12,070 nt of DNA from Microcaldota archaeon (GTDB lineage: Archaea; Micrarchaeota; Micrarchaeia; Micrarchaeales; CABMGC01): NCBI GenBank assembly GCA_027314465.1, contig DAHVAU010000028.1, forward strand, positions 1-12,070, given 5' to 3'. Position 1 is the first letter of the stretch. Each line of letters starts with the position of its first letter. The translations under genes were made by a program, and so were the position numbers. Shown piece by piece: positions 1 to 7,660 of the stretch. The notes below the pieces were generated by a model. The model had not been told where the DNA came from. It was given only the letters and a program-made list of their open reading frames with translations, and did not search any database.

Positions 1-1281
1 GCATACCATTATCACTGCAGTGACAGTGCTGCCTATCATAACCGGCCTGCCGCCTGCACGCTCTGTGTAAATTGCCATTATCGCCCTTGAGTAGTAGAGG
101 ATGGATATCACGCTGTTTGCTATGCCTATGATGGCTAGCCATGCCATACCAGAATTCACGGCGCTGATGAAGATCAGGAATTTTCCTACAAAGCCGCTGG
201 TGAATGGCATGCCCACCAGGGAGAGCATGAACACTGCAAGCGCGAAGGCCATGAGCCTGTTCTCGCCGTTAAGGCCTATGAGATCGTCTATCGTGGCCCT
301 GTCTCTGCTCTCCAGCACTGCGATTACAGCCATTATGCCTATGAACAGGAACAGGTGGGAGAATATCTGGAATATCGCAGCTGAGGCTCCTTCGGAGTTG
401 TGCACCGCTATTCCTATCATCATGTAGCCGGCCTGCGATATGGACGAGTAGGCCATCATCCTCTTGAAGTTCTTCTGCATCAGCGCGACTATGTTACCGT
501 AGAACATGGTTAGCACAGCGAGCGCAGCTAGGACCATGAACAGCCATGAGTACGTTACGAATACCAGTATGGCAACCTGCAGCAGGGCTGCGAATCCCAC
601 CTTCTTGTTGACTCCGCCGAGCATGCCGGTAAGGTATGCGGGCGAGCCGCTGTATACGTCAGGCATCAGTACGTTGAACGGGAATATTGATGCCTCGATG
701 CCCAGCGAGGCTATGAACAGCACTGCTGAGAACGCCATCAGCGCGCTCTGAGAGTACGAAGACAGGGCAAGCGTGCCTGTGGCGCCGTACACAAGCACTA
801 TGGCAAGCGAGAGCACTGCAAGCGCTATCGATGCCATTATGAAGAACTTTGCTGCGGCCTCCATGTCCCTGCCCGACAGCAGCATGGCGAAGACTATCGG
901 TATGCTGGACAGCTCCAGCCCCAGGAATATGGTGACCAGAGATGATGATGACGCTACTACAAGCATCCCGATAAGTGAGAAGTCGCTTATGACCGCAAAG
1001 TCCTGGTACTGCCTTGAGTGTCCATATGCAACGAGATTCACTAGGATCAGGCCTATGGTAAACATCAGGCCGAACAGCAGCGAGAACGCGTTTATCGAGA
1101 ATATGCCGGCAAAGTTGCCTGAATATCCAGATGCCATAAGGGCCATTATGCACGCAGCCATGGCTGCAAGCAGAATGACGTTGGAGATCAGATGCGTCTT
1201 CCTGTCGGAAACAAGCCTTGCTGCTACACTTGCCAGCACGGCTGCGGCAGAAATGGCGAACAGTGCGTATACCAGGATCAT
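1..1281 (-). CDS. nuoN: Complex I antiporter-like membrane subunit NuoN/FpoN, C-terminus cut off by window edge
   Basis: Reading the reverse strand from the ATG at 1281 gives 427 codons without a stop to base 1, so the gene is partial; NuoN proteins are usually about 480 residues. The product is a hydrophobic, multi-helix proton-translocating subunit of the membrane arm. NuoN rather than NuoM is supported by LGLELSS (residues 120-126, with the TM5 glutamate E123), EAAAKFF (141-147), YGATGTL (165-171), PDVYSGSP (207-214), a Lys motif at 226-227, KRMMAYSSISQAGYM (273-287) and GFVGKF (363-368, K367). One residue is odd: the TM7 lysine five positions before the PF of the PDVY motif is a glutamate here (E196). 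The start overlaps the nuoL stop by 4 bp (ATGA), so translation is probably coupled. I do not see nuoM before it. Confidence 0.9.
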   Translation of the reverse strand, partial: MILVYALFAISAAAVLASVAARLVSDRKTHLISNVILLAAMAACIMALMASGYSGNFAGIFSINAFSLLFGLMFTIGLILVNLVAYGHSRQYQDFAVISDFSLIGMLVVASSSSLVTIFLGLELSSIPIVFAMLLSGRDMEAAAKFFIMASIALAVLSLAIVLVYGATGTLALSSYSQSALMAFSAVLFIASLGIEASIFPFNVLMPDVYSGSPAYLTGMLGGVNKKVGFAALLQVAILVFVTYSWLFMVLAALAVLTMFYGNIVALMQKNFKRMMAYSSISQAGYMMIGIAVHNSEGASAAIFQIFSHLFLFIGIMAVIAVLESRDRATIDDLIGLNGENRLMAFALAVFMLSLVGMPFTSGFVGKFLIFISAVNSGMAWLAIIGIANSVISILYYSRAIMAIYTERAGGRPVMIGSTVTAVIMVC

Positions 1282-3065
1282 AGTGCTCCCACCATGTAGA
1301 CTGCTATGAAGATCACCGCTGCGCCTACGATGAATATGAGCGCGTAGGCATTTATGTTTCCCACAGATGCCCTCCTCAGTGCATATCCGGATGCGACGGT
1401 GAGCCTCCCTATCCTCTCGAAGCCATCGCTGACAAAGCCGTCGAATGCGACAACGCCCTCGCACAGGCTTACCATGAACGAGGATACGGCGCTGTATGCA
1501 ATATTGACTGCGTTGCCGGTGTGCACGATGCGCAGGGCCTTTGAGTCTGACTTCGATGCTGAGCCGTGCCAGTACAGCACCACTGCTGCCAATGCTCCGG
1601 CCAGTGCAAGCACTGTGAGTATGACGCTGTCACCGAGCGTTATAGAGAGGGTGCCGGGCAGCTGTGAGGGCTGCGAGCCTGCGGATATGAAGCCAGGAAA
1701 GTAGAAGAACAGCACTGAGACCGCAAGGGTAGCCGCTGCGAGTATCAAGGGAGGATACACCATGCTGGCAGGTTGCGCCATGTAAGATAATCCAGATGCT
1801 GCATGCCTTGGAGGGCGCAGAAGGTAGTAGACCCACCTGAATATGTAGAAGCTGGTGAGCATGCTTATCGCAGAGACTATCGCGTACAGCGCCAGGTTAT
1901 TGTAAAGCGCAGAGGCTATGGAGCTGGACGCAAAGAATCCCGAGAACGGTATGAACCCTGCAATAGACAGGGCGCCGAACAGTACAGATATCAGGGCGAT
2001 CTTTGAAGAGCTCAGGCCAGAGACCTTGTCGAGCTGATTGCTGTCGGTAGCCTTCATTGCTATGCCGGCTATGAAAAAGAGCAGGGCCTTGTAGAAGCTC
2101 TGCACGAAGAAGAAGTATATGCCTGCCACTACCGCGCCGGCGCTGACAACGACAAGCATCAACGACAGCTCCTGTATTGTGGAGTATGCTATGACCTTCT
2201 TGACATGCATCTCCCTGGAAGCTGCTAGCGTCGATATTATTGCAGTGACTACCCCGACAGTCATTATTATGCCGCTTACCCGAGAAGATGAGAACAGCGG
2301 ATAAAGGACCATCACCATGAACACGCCTGCCTTTACCATCGTGCTGGAGTGCAGGAACGCCGACACAGGAGTCGGGCCCTCCATGGCGTCTATGAGCCAT
2401 TCGTGGAATGGGAACTGCGCGGACTTGGTGAATACGGCGGCAAGCAGAAGGAGCACCGCGGTGTAGAGCAATGGCTGGGGCGCTGTGCCAAGGGCAGGAA
2501 GGATCTGGCTGAACTGCAATGTGCCAAACATGCTCCAGAAGAGCACCATCGCGGCCAGGAACGCTATGTCCCCGATAAGTATTGTTGTTATTGCCTTCCT
2601 TGCGGCCCTGTTGGCCGAGTCCCTTGCATTCCAGAACCCTATGAGAAGGTAGCTTGTTAGGCTGAGGAACTCCCAGGCTATGAACATGAGTATGAAGTTT
2701 CCGCTCACTGCAAAAGCGGCCATTGCGGCCTCGAACACCAGCAGCTCGGCGTAGTACCTGCGCTGCTCGCTGAGCCTGTCCATGTATCCCATGGAGTACG
2801 CGAAGACGAGCGGGCCTATCATAAGCACCACTGCAAGAAGGATGAAGCTGAGAGAAGTAACGGATACTGCTATTGCAACTGAGTACTGCCCTACGCTAAA
2901 CCATGGTATTGACTGCTGGCCATAGCTTACCAGCGGCAGAAGGGCCAGCGCGGCTAACGTGCCCGCAAGGGCGACGTACTTCGATCTGGAGGCGTTGCGG
3001 CCTTGGAGCGCGAGCACAACAACGGCCGCGATTATCAATGGCAACAACACTATAAGCGCTATCAT
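1278..3065 (-). CDS. nuoL: Complex I antiporter-like membrane subunit NuoL/FpoL
   Basis: This 595-residue, many-helix protein is the distal proton-pumping subunit of complex I, related to MrpA antiporters, and acts in the cytoplasmic membrane. WEFLSLTSYLLIGFW (131-145) carries the TM5 glutamate E132. KSAQFPFHEWL (214-224) carries the TM7 lysine K214. DAMEGPTPVSAFLHSSTMVK (226-245) is the family signature. FYKALLFF (324-331) holds the broken-helix lysine K326. The C-terminal part, with a last hydrophobic helix near 570-590, fits the NuoL lateral-helix extension. The histidine usually four residues before K326 is Gln (Q322), and the GFFSKD motif of TM12 reads GFFASS (376-381), so its lysine and aspartate are missing. 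One base separates it from nuoK, and it overlaps nuoN by 4 bp. Confidence 0.96.
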   Translation of the reverse strand: MIALIVLLPLIIAAVVVLALQGRNASRSKYVALAGTLAALALLPLVSYGQQSIPWFSVGQYSVAIAVSVTSLSFILLAVVLMIGPLVFAYSMGYMDRLSEQRRYYAELLVFEAAMAAFAVSGNFILMFIAWEFLSLTSYLLIGFWNARDSANRAARKAITTILIGDIAFLAAMVLFWSMFGTLQFSQILPALGTAPQPLLYTAVLLLLAAVFTKSAQFPFHEWLIDAMEGPTPVSAFLHSSTMVKAGVFMVMVLYPLFSSSRVSGIIMTVGVVTAIISTLAASREMHVKKVIAYSTIQELSLMLVVVSAGAVVAGIYFFFVQSFYKALLFFIAGIAMKATDSNQLDKVSGLSSSKIALISVLFGALSIAGFIPFSGFFASSSIASALYNNLALYAIVSAISMLTSFYIFRWVYYLLRPPRHAASGLSYMAQPASMVYPPLILAAATLAVSVLFFYFPGFISAGSQPSQLPGTLSITLGDSVILTVLALAGALAAVVLYWHGSASKSDSKALRIVHTGNAVNIAYSAVSSFMVSLCEGVVAFDGFVSDGFERIGRLTVASGYALRRASVGNINAYALIFIVGAAVIFIAVYMVGAL

Positions 3066-3066
3066 A

Positions 3067-3375
3067 TTACCACTTCATCCTCGAGAGCTTCGATATGTCG
3101 AACTCTATACCGTAGTGCTTCATGTACACATAGAACGCTATAACAGTTATTATCTCAACTGCCGCTACGGCGAATATCGAGAACAGCATGGTGATAGCAT
3201 ACTGGCTCACAGAGCCCTGCGATGCGAAGAATCCGGTCAATGCGACAACGCTTGCAGCAAATATCAGCTCTACAGACAGCATTATCACTATCAGGTGCCT
3301 GTCTGCAGCTATTCCAGCAAGACCTAGCGAGAAGAGCGAGAAGGCAAGTGCGAGGGTGTATGCAAGCTCTACCAT
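3067..3375 (-). CDS. nuoK: Complex I membrane subunit NuoK/FpoK
   Basis: This 102-residue protein has three predicted transmembrane helices and the usual length for NuoK, the small subunit linking the quinone-site region to the antiporter-like subunits. Both conserved membrane glutamates are present: E36 in IMLSVELIF and E74 in AAVEIITVIAFYVY (E36 and E72 in the E. coli protein). They form part of the central proton-transfer axis. A short charged tail of about 15 residues follows the third helix. Its ATG overlaps the nuoJ stop by one base (TGATG), which suggests coupled translation. Nothing in the protein looks degraded. Confidence 0.95.
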   Translation of the reverse strand: MVELAYTLALAFSLFSLGLAGIAADRHLIVIMLSVELIFAASVVALTGFFASQGSVSQYAITMLFSIFAVAAVEIITVIAFYVYMKHYGIEFDISKLSRMKW

Positions 3376-3854
3376 CAGATCAACAGCTTTGTGAATCTCC
3401 TGAGTATGAGCACGCTAGATATGAGTGTGCCGAAGAGCAGCGCCACTATGACATAGAAGACGGCGTACTGTCCAGATAGCGCGGACGAGAACGACGCGAG
3501 GAACGCGCTTGGGTACACAATGCTGCGCTGCGGAACCTGCCACATGGCAAACACCACGGCTATTAGCATCGCCGCAAGAGCCACGATGAAGTACTGGGCC
3601 TTGAGCATCATCGAACTGCGCTCCTCTGATGCGACTGCCACCACAAGATATGTGGACAGCCCCCCGACAAACACTAACATCTGGAGTATCGCTATAATGG
3701 TCTGGCCCATTACCAGGAACGCGAGCGCAGTGCCGGTAAATGCCAGGGCGAGCCCGACCACTGCGTGCATGAGCTTTCTGCTGAGGAACATATATAATGC
3801 AGATATTGCAGTGAATGCATAGACCACTAGGAACGCGAATGTGCCCAGCATCAT
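3375..3854 (-). CDS. nuoJ: Complex I membrane subunit NuoJ/FpoJ
   Basis: This 159-residue protein has about five hydrophobic helices and is recognised as NuoJ by its TM3 region, ILQMLVFVGGLSTYLVV (about 56-72), matching the family pattern of Gln followed by a Gly-containing pi-bulge helix. The segment before it (RKLMHAVVGLALAFTGTALA) matches the second helix of NuoJ. The subunit sits between NuoA, NuoH and NuoK in the membrane arm and couples quinone chemistry to the proton pumps. The start is the first of two adjacent ATG codons, 1 bp after the nuoI stop. The stop overlaps the nuoK start by one base. The archaeal length is close to the bacterial one, and the gene is not split as nuoJ is in some haloarchaea. 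Confidence 0.92.
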   Translation of the reverse strand: MMLGTFAFLVVYAFTAISALYMFLSRKLMHAVVGLALAFTGTALAFLVMGQTIIAILQMLVFVGGLSTYLVVAVASEERSSMMLKAQYFIVALAAMLIAVVFAMWQVPQRSIVYPSAFLASFSSALSGQYAVFYVIVALLFGTLISSVLILRRFTKLLI

Positions 3855-3855
3855 C

Positions 3856-4218
3856 TCACTCGAGCTCCTCGGGCCTTGTGAGCAGTTCCCTCTTGTCGTA
3901 TGCCTCGTAGTCGTAGCTCTTGGTGAGCGTGAGGCACTTCGGAGGACATACCTCCTCGCACAGTGCGCAGAACAGGCACCTCTCGTGGCCCACCAGAGGC
4001 ATCACCTTCTTACCCTTGTCGGTTAGCACATCAACCATCGTTATCGTCTGGTTGGGGCATATTATGGCGCATGCAGAGCAGCTTATGCACGTTGACATGT
4101 CCAGTCTCAGCCTGCCCCTGTAGCTGTCAGGAAGCGACTCCCTGTGCTCTGGGAACTCTGTAGTGTACTGCTTACCCAGAGCAGCGGCCTTTATCGTCTT
4201 TGTCAGAGACCCAAGCAT
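3856..4218 (-). CDS. nuoI: Complex I 2x[4Fe-4S] ferredoxin-like subunit NuoI/FpoI
   Basis: This soluble 120-residue iron-sulfur protein carries clusters N6a and N6b and passes electrons to NuoB. Two complete CxxCxxCxxxCP motifs are visible: CISCSACAIICP (C44, C47, C50, C54) and CLFCALCEEVCP (C81, C84, C87, C91). It is shorter than many bacterial NuoI proteins (about 160-180 residues), mainly through a compact N-terminus and a short C-terminal tail. The C-terminus is strongly acidic. There is no NuoE, F or G gene in the window, so this subunit may be the electron entry point, taking electrons from ferredoxin or another small donor as proposed for 11-subunit complexes; that is inference. It lies 5 bp after nuoH and 1 bp before nuoJ. 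Confidence 0.97.
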   Translation of the reverse strand: MLGSLTKTIKAAALGKQYTTEFPEHRESLPDSYRGRLRLDMSTCISCSACAIICPNQTITMVDVLTDKGKKVMPLVGHERCLFCALCEEVCPPKCLTLTKSYDYEAYDKRELLTRPEELE

Positions 4219-4223
4219 TCACT

Positions 4224-5234
4224 TCACCCTACGAACACTAAGTATGTTATTACAAGATTTATTAATGCGAGAGGTATCAGCCACGCCCATCCGAACCTCA
4301 GCACCCTGTCGGCCCTCATCCTGAACGCTGTTGCCCTGACCATTATAACGAATATGGCTATTATGAACGCCTTTAGGATGAGCCAGAACAGCGGCGGCAG
4401 AATTGCAGGGCCTGACCATCCGCCCAAGAACAGTATGGCTATTAGCACGCTCCCGAGGAACATCCTCGCGTAGTCCAAAAAGAGCGCAAGCGCATAGTAC
4501 GGTGCGCTTACGTCTGTGAGCCACCCTGCTATGAGCTCTGAGTCCGCCTCCCTTAGATCGAACGGAGGCCTCTCGAACTCTGCAAGCATGGCTATGAAGA
4601 ACACTATGAAACCTATGGGCATCAGAAGCGCGTAGTATATGTGCTGCCCGCTCACTATTGACTGCAGGTTGTAGCCATTGGCCATCAGCCCCACAGAGGC
4701 TATCACAAGCAGGGTAGGTATCTCGTAGCTAAGTAGTATCAGCACGGACCTCTGCGCGCTTATGCCTGAGAACTTGTTTCCGCTCGAGAATCCAGCAGTG
4801 AACAGGAGCAGTGGCAGGAAGGCTATTATCGTGAACACTATTAGCATGCCGAACCCAAGTGACGTTGCCTGCAGGCCTGGAGAGTATGGAAGCAGGAGTA
4901 TGACGAAGATGGACAATGCCAGAAGCAGCGGCAGAGACACTGCAAACAGCACCCTGTCGGCCCTCTGCGGTATCACGTCGCGTTTTGAGAGCAGCTTTAT
5001 CAGGTCTGCCATGTTCTGGAATATCCCCCACATGCCCACATAAGTAGGCCCGTGCCTGTACTGCGCCCTTGCTATTAGCTTGCGCTCCAGCCATCCCATC
5101 ACGTATCCGAACACAGAGAATATTATCGATACTATTATGACGTACAGTACGATAGCTATGAACTCGTAGAGCGGACTAGGCGAGCTAAGCCAGAAGGGTA
5201 TTGAGAGGTTTACGCTCAGTAGGTCTTGCAGCAT
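4224..5234 (-). CDS. nuoH: Complex I membrane subunit NuoH/FpoH
   Basis: This 336-residue protein has about eight transmembrane helices. NuoH forms the membrane-side half of the quinone chamber together with NuoB and NuoD. Diagnostic loops are present: ERKLIARAQYRHGPTYVG (50-67), MADLIKLLSKRD (75-86) and AEFERPPFDLREADSELIAG (218-237), the last being the highly conserved acidic cytoplasmic loop. Length and motifs are normal for the family. It begins 1 bp after the nuoD stop and ends 5 bp before nuoI, the usual D-H-I order. A GGATG element upstream may serve as the ribosome-binding site. Confidence 0.97.
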   Translation of the reverse strand: MLQDLLSVNLSIPFWLSSPSPLYEFIAIVLYVIIVSIIFSVFGYVMGWLERKLIARAQYRHGPTYVGMWGIFQNMADLIKLLSKRDVIPQRADRVLFAVSLPLLLALSIFVILLLPYSPGLQATSLGFGMLIVFTIIAFLPLLLFTAGFSSGNKFSGISAQRSVLILLSYEIPTLLVIASVGLMANGYNLQSIVSGQHIYYALLMPIGFIVFFIAMLAEFERPPFDLREADSELIAGWLTDVSAPYYALALFLDYARMFLGSVLIAILFLGGWSGPAILPPLFWLILKAFIIAIFVIMVRATAFRMRADRVLRFGWAWLIPLALINLVITYLVFVG

Positions 5235-5235
5235 G

Positions 5236-6330
5236 CTATCTATCCACGCATCCCATTATTATGTCCAGGGTGCCGAGTATTCCGAATAGGTCTGCGAACC
5301 TTGCTCCCTTGGCTATGTGCCCTATAGCTGCAAGGTTGACCATGTTGGGCGAGCGTATGGAGAGTCTGTAGGGCTTTTGCGGATCGGCCACAAGGTACAT
5401 CATGCACTCGCCCCTGGGCAGCTCCCTGCTCACGCTTACAGTCCTGTTCACTGGATTTGGGCTGCGCAGCTTTACAGGCATTCCCAGGCAGCTCCCCTCA
5501 GGCATTGCCTTGAGCGCAGCCTTGACTATGCGCACACTCTCCTTCATCTCAAGCATCCTGACCTTGTACCTGGCGAAGTTGTCTCCGGTGAGCATGACCT
5601 TGGGATTGAAATGGAACTTGTCGTACATGTAGTAGGGAGAGTGCTTTCTGGCATCGTAGTTTACGCCTGATGCGCGCAGCACAGGCCCGGCCACGCCCAG
5701 GGCCTTTGCATCCTCAGAACTAAGCACCCCTATTCCCCTCATCCTCTCCATGAACGCCGTGTTCTTCTCGACGTACGTCTCATACTGCGACACGCGCTTC
5801 TCGATGTAGTTCATGGTGTTGTAAGCATGCTCGGCGAAGTCAGGCGGCAGCTCAGCATGCATACCCCCAAGCCGCATATTGACGTAAAACATGCGCGAGC
5901 CGGTGGCTTCCTGCAGCAGGTCCAAGACTATGTCCCTGTCCTTGAACGTCCACATGAACACCGTGAACATCTGCCCTATATCATTGCACAGCGTGCCAAG
6001 CCCAAGCAGATGGCTGGCTATTCTCTGCAGCTCGAGCAGAACGGTCCTCACATACTTTGCCTTCTCATTGACCTCTATGCCCATTGCAGCCTCAACAGCA
6101 GCAACATACGCCTCGTCATATGACATTGGTGCAACATAGTCAAGCTTCTCGGTGTAAGGGGGTATCTGCATATACATGCGGGTCTCTGCCAGCTTCTCTA
6201 CTCCCCTGTGCAGGAACCCCGCGTGAGGCTCTACGTTGACGATTGTATCGCCATCCACGTCCACGACCAGCCTTATGACTCCATGAGTACTGGGGTGTAT
6301 TGGGCCTACGTTTATCCTGGTCACGCTCAT
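5236..6330 (-). CDS. nuoD: Complex I 49-kDa-type subunit NuoD/FpoD
   Basis: This 364-residue protein is the peripheral-arm subunit, derived from the NiFe-hydrogenase large subunit, that forms the quinone site with NuoB. NVGPIHPSTHGVIRL (7-21) and YTEKLDY (59-65) contain H16 and Y65. Their spacing of 49 residues equals that of His38 and Tyr87 in Thermus Nqo4, which bind the quinone head group. Other conserved blocks are ELQRIASHL, RASGVNYDARK, MKESVRIVK and the C-terminal DIIMGCVDR. The hydrogenase NiFe cysteine pairs are absent, as expected for complex I, so this is not a hydrogenase subunit. Its start overlaps the nuoC stop by 4 bp (ATGA). It is shorter than the roughly 400-residue bacterial forms, mostly at the N-terminus. 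Confidence 0.97.
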   Translation of the reverse strand: MSVTRINVGPIHPSTHGVIRLVVDVDGDTIVNVEPHAGFLHRGVEKLAETRMYMQIPPYTEKLDYVAPMSYDEAYVAAVEAAMGIEVNEKAKYVRTVLLELQRIASHLLGLGTLCNDIGQMFTVFMWTFKDRDIVLDLLQEATGSRMFYVNMRLGGMHAELPPDFAEHAYNTMNYIEKRVSQYETYVEKNTAFMERMRGIGVLSSEDAKALGVAGPVLRASGVNYDARKHSPYYMYDKFHFNPKVMLTGDNFARYKVRMLEMKESVRIVKAALKAMPEGSCLGMPVKLRSPNPVNRTVSVSRELPRGECMMYLVADPQKPYRLSIRSPNMVNLAAIGHIAKGARFADLFGILGTLDIIMGCVDR

Positions 6331-6716
6331 TTCTTCACATCCCTGGTCCTATACTGCGCGTCCCACACAAAGCTCTTGCGCAGAGGCGGATCTGCGCCAT
6401 CCCACTTCTCCAGAAAGAGGCGCGCTGTGGCCCTTCCCTTTACAGTTATGCCGAACATCTCCGCAAGCTCCCTCTCATACCAGTCGGCAGACAGATGAAA
6501 ATCCATTATTGTAGGAACCCATGCATCCGATGGAGCCACGGTCACTTCTAGGATCTCATCTTTTGAAGCTGCTATGTCCCTGACAAAATATAATACTTCG
6601 AGATGATCCACGTAATCCACCGCGGTTATTTTGACCAGGTAGTCGAATCCCGCGGCTTTTAGTCTGCTCACCTGGTTAGTGAGCTGCCCCCTGTCAATCT
6701 TCAATGCTACCACCAA
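6327..6716 (-). CDS. nuoC: Complex I 30-kDa-type subunit NuoC/FpoC
   Basis: This soluble peripheral-arm subunit supports the NuoD-NuoI interface and carries no cofactor. It is recognised by DWYERELAEMFGITVKG (78-94), followed by RLFLEKWDGADPPLRKSF (98-115), the family signature of YEREL-x-DMFGI and PLRKDF. At 129 residues it is shorter than usual (about 150-200); the N-terminal alpha-beta part is compact but present. The ATG at 6716 lies inside the end of nuoB (23 bp overlap). GTG at 6713 is another possible start; later methionines would cut into the domain. The stop overlaps the nuoD start. Confidence 0.93.
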   Translation of the reverse strand: MVVALKIDRGQLTNQVSRLKAAGFDYLVKITAVDYVDHLEVLYFVRDIAASKDEILEVTVAPSDAWVPTIMDFHLSADWYERELAEMFGITVKGRATARLFLEKWDGADPPLRKSFVWDAQYRTRDVKK

Positions 6717-7272
6717 CCTTCTTCTGCAGCTTCATGAGAGCGGCAAAGAGGTTCTCCGGCTTTGGAGGACATCCTGCCACGTACACATCGACATGCAGCA
6801 CCTCGTCTATTCCCTTGACTATGTTGTAGCTCTGCCACCACGGGCCGCCGCAGGTAGCGCATTCGCCAAAGGCTATCACGTACCTGGGCTCTGTCATCTG
6901 CTCGTAGAGCCTCTTGATCTCAGGTACCATCGACTTTGTAACCCATCCTGCAACCACCATCACGTCGCACTGCCTTGGAGTTCCCCTGAACAGCAGGTAC
7001 CCCTTCCTCTCCGCATCTATCCTTGACGAGCCGAAGTCCATGAGCTCTATGGCGCAGCACGCCAGGCCAAACTGCAGAGGCCACAGAGAGTTCTTCCTGG
7101 CCCATGTCACCGCAGTCCTGGACATCTTCGCTGATTTTGCAAGGTCAGATAGCCTGGCGAACATGGCGTTAGGCTTCATCTCCTTTGACTTGAGCGAATC
7201 GTACACAAGCTGGTCCATCTCCTGCCTTGCATCTGCGAATTCCTCGCTCCCGTGGTCTATCTCATCTGCCAT
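6694..7272 (-). CDS. nuoB: Complex I [4Fe-4S] N2-cluster subunit NuoB/FpoB
   Basis: This 192-residue protein binds cluster N2, the last cluster before quinone. Visible ligands are the tandem cysteines C72-C73 in GLACCAIELM, C138 in FGECATCGGPWW and C168 in VAGCPPKPE. C141 and C102 are additional. I chose the ATG at 7272 because it lies 4 bp after the nuoA stop, like the other junctions. The in-frame ATG at 7308 would add 12 residues overlapping nuoA. An N-terminal stretch of about 55 residues, acidic then basic, precedes the conserved core. This subunit and NuoD form the quinone-reduction site. Confidence 0.96.
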   Translation of the reverse strand: MADEIDHGSEEFADARQEMDQLVYDSLKSKEMKPNAMFARLSDLAKSAKMSRTAVTWARKNSLWPLQFGLACCAIELMDFGSSRIDAERKGYLLFRGTPRQCDVMVVAGWVTKSMVPEIKRLYEQMTEPRYVIAFGECATCGGPWWQSYNIVKGIDEVLHVDVYVAGCPPKPENLFAALMKLQKKVGGSIED

Positions 7273-7276
7273 AGCA

Positions 7277-7630
7277 TCAACCACTCTTCCATGCCAATAG
7301 CACCACAAGAGCCTCCATCACAATCCCTGCTCCGAGAAGCCCCAGCACTGCCATGCTTGATCCGAACGACACAACCCTAGCCACAGGCACCCATACCAAT
7401 GCTATAGCCACCAGCAGTTCGTATGCGATGAACATGGAGAAGTAGTGCAGGTACTCCTTCATTATGCTTACTCCGCCGCCGGAACTTGCCTCGGCGCTCT
7501 CGTATGGTGCGTCCCTTACCCTGTTCCTCCTGGTCCGACCCCTGAGCATAATTGACGCCGATATCATCGACACAGGAACGAATACCGAGAATATGATGAA
7601 TATCAGTATGGCTGTAACCTTTACATCCAT
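7277..7630 (-). CDS. nuoA: Complex I membrane subunit NuoA/FpoA
   Basis: First gene of the operon. The product has 117 residues and three predicted helices (about 5-29, 62-84 and 90-113). APYESAE (41-47) corresponds to the PYESG loop near the quinone chamber. In the second helix the usual FDVE reads IAYE (68-71): the glutamate E71 is kept but the aspartate is Ala (A69). The start at 7630 was chosen because a TATA-like element is centred about 26 bp upstream, giving a leaderless transcript. An in-frame start at 7693 would add 21 residues lying across that promoter. It is more divergent than the other Nuo proteins here, but the PYES motif, the topology and the position before nuoB make the call firm. 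Confidence 0.9.
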   Translation of the reverse strand: MDVKVTAILIFIIFSVFVPVSMISASIMLRGRTRRNRVRDAPYESAEASSGGGVSIMKEYLHYFSMFIAYELLVAIALVWVPVARVVSFGSSMAVLGLLGAGIVMEALVVLLAWKSG

Positions 7631-7652
7631 GATGTTAGATGCGCTAGTATAG

Positions 7653-7660
7653 CTTAATAT
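7653..7660 (-). promoter_or_regulatory. TATA box of the nuo operon (leaderless start at nuoA)
   Basis: On the minus strand the sequence CACAAAAACCATATTAAG (7670-7653) has an A-rich BRE-like segment followed by ATATTAAG. Its centre is about 26 bp from the A of the nuoA ATG, the standard archaeal TATA-to-start distance, so the mRNA probably begins at the start codon. The 78 bp between nuoA and the plus-strand gene also has to contain the promoter of that gene. Confidence 0.6.

Noticed and set aside
659..1153. Minus-strand 164-codon frame inside nuoN
   Set aside because: A different frame on the same strand as nuoN, whose motifs are unambiguous.
1354..1704. Plus-strand 116-codon frame opposite nuoL
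   Set aside because: Antisense shadow of nuoL without a promoter or recognisable features.
3788..3797. ATATATAATG on the plus strand, TATA-like
   Set aside because: It lies inside nuoJ with no plus-strand gene downstream; probably chance from ATA isoleucine and ATA-Met codons.
4219..4524. Minus-strand 101-codon frame inside nuoH
   Set aside because: Shadow frame of the clearly recognised nuoH, with basic, low-complexity composition and no motifs.
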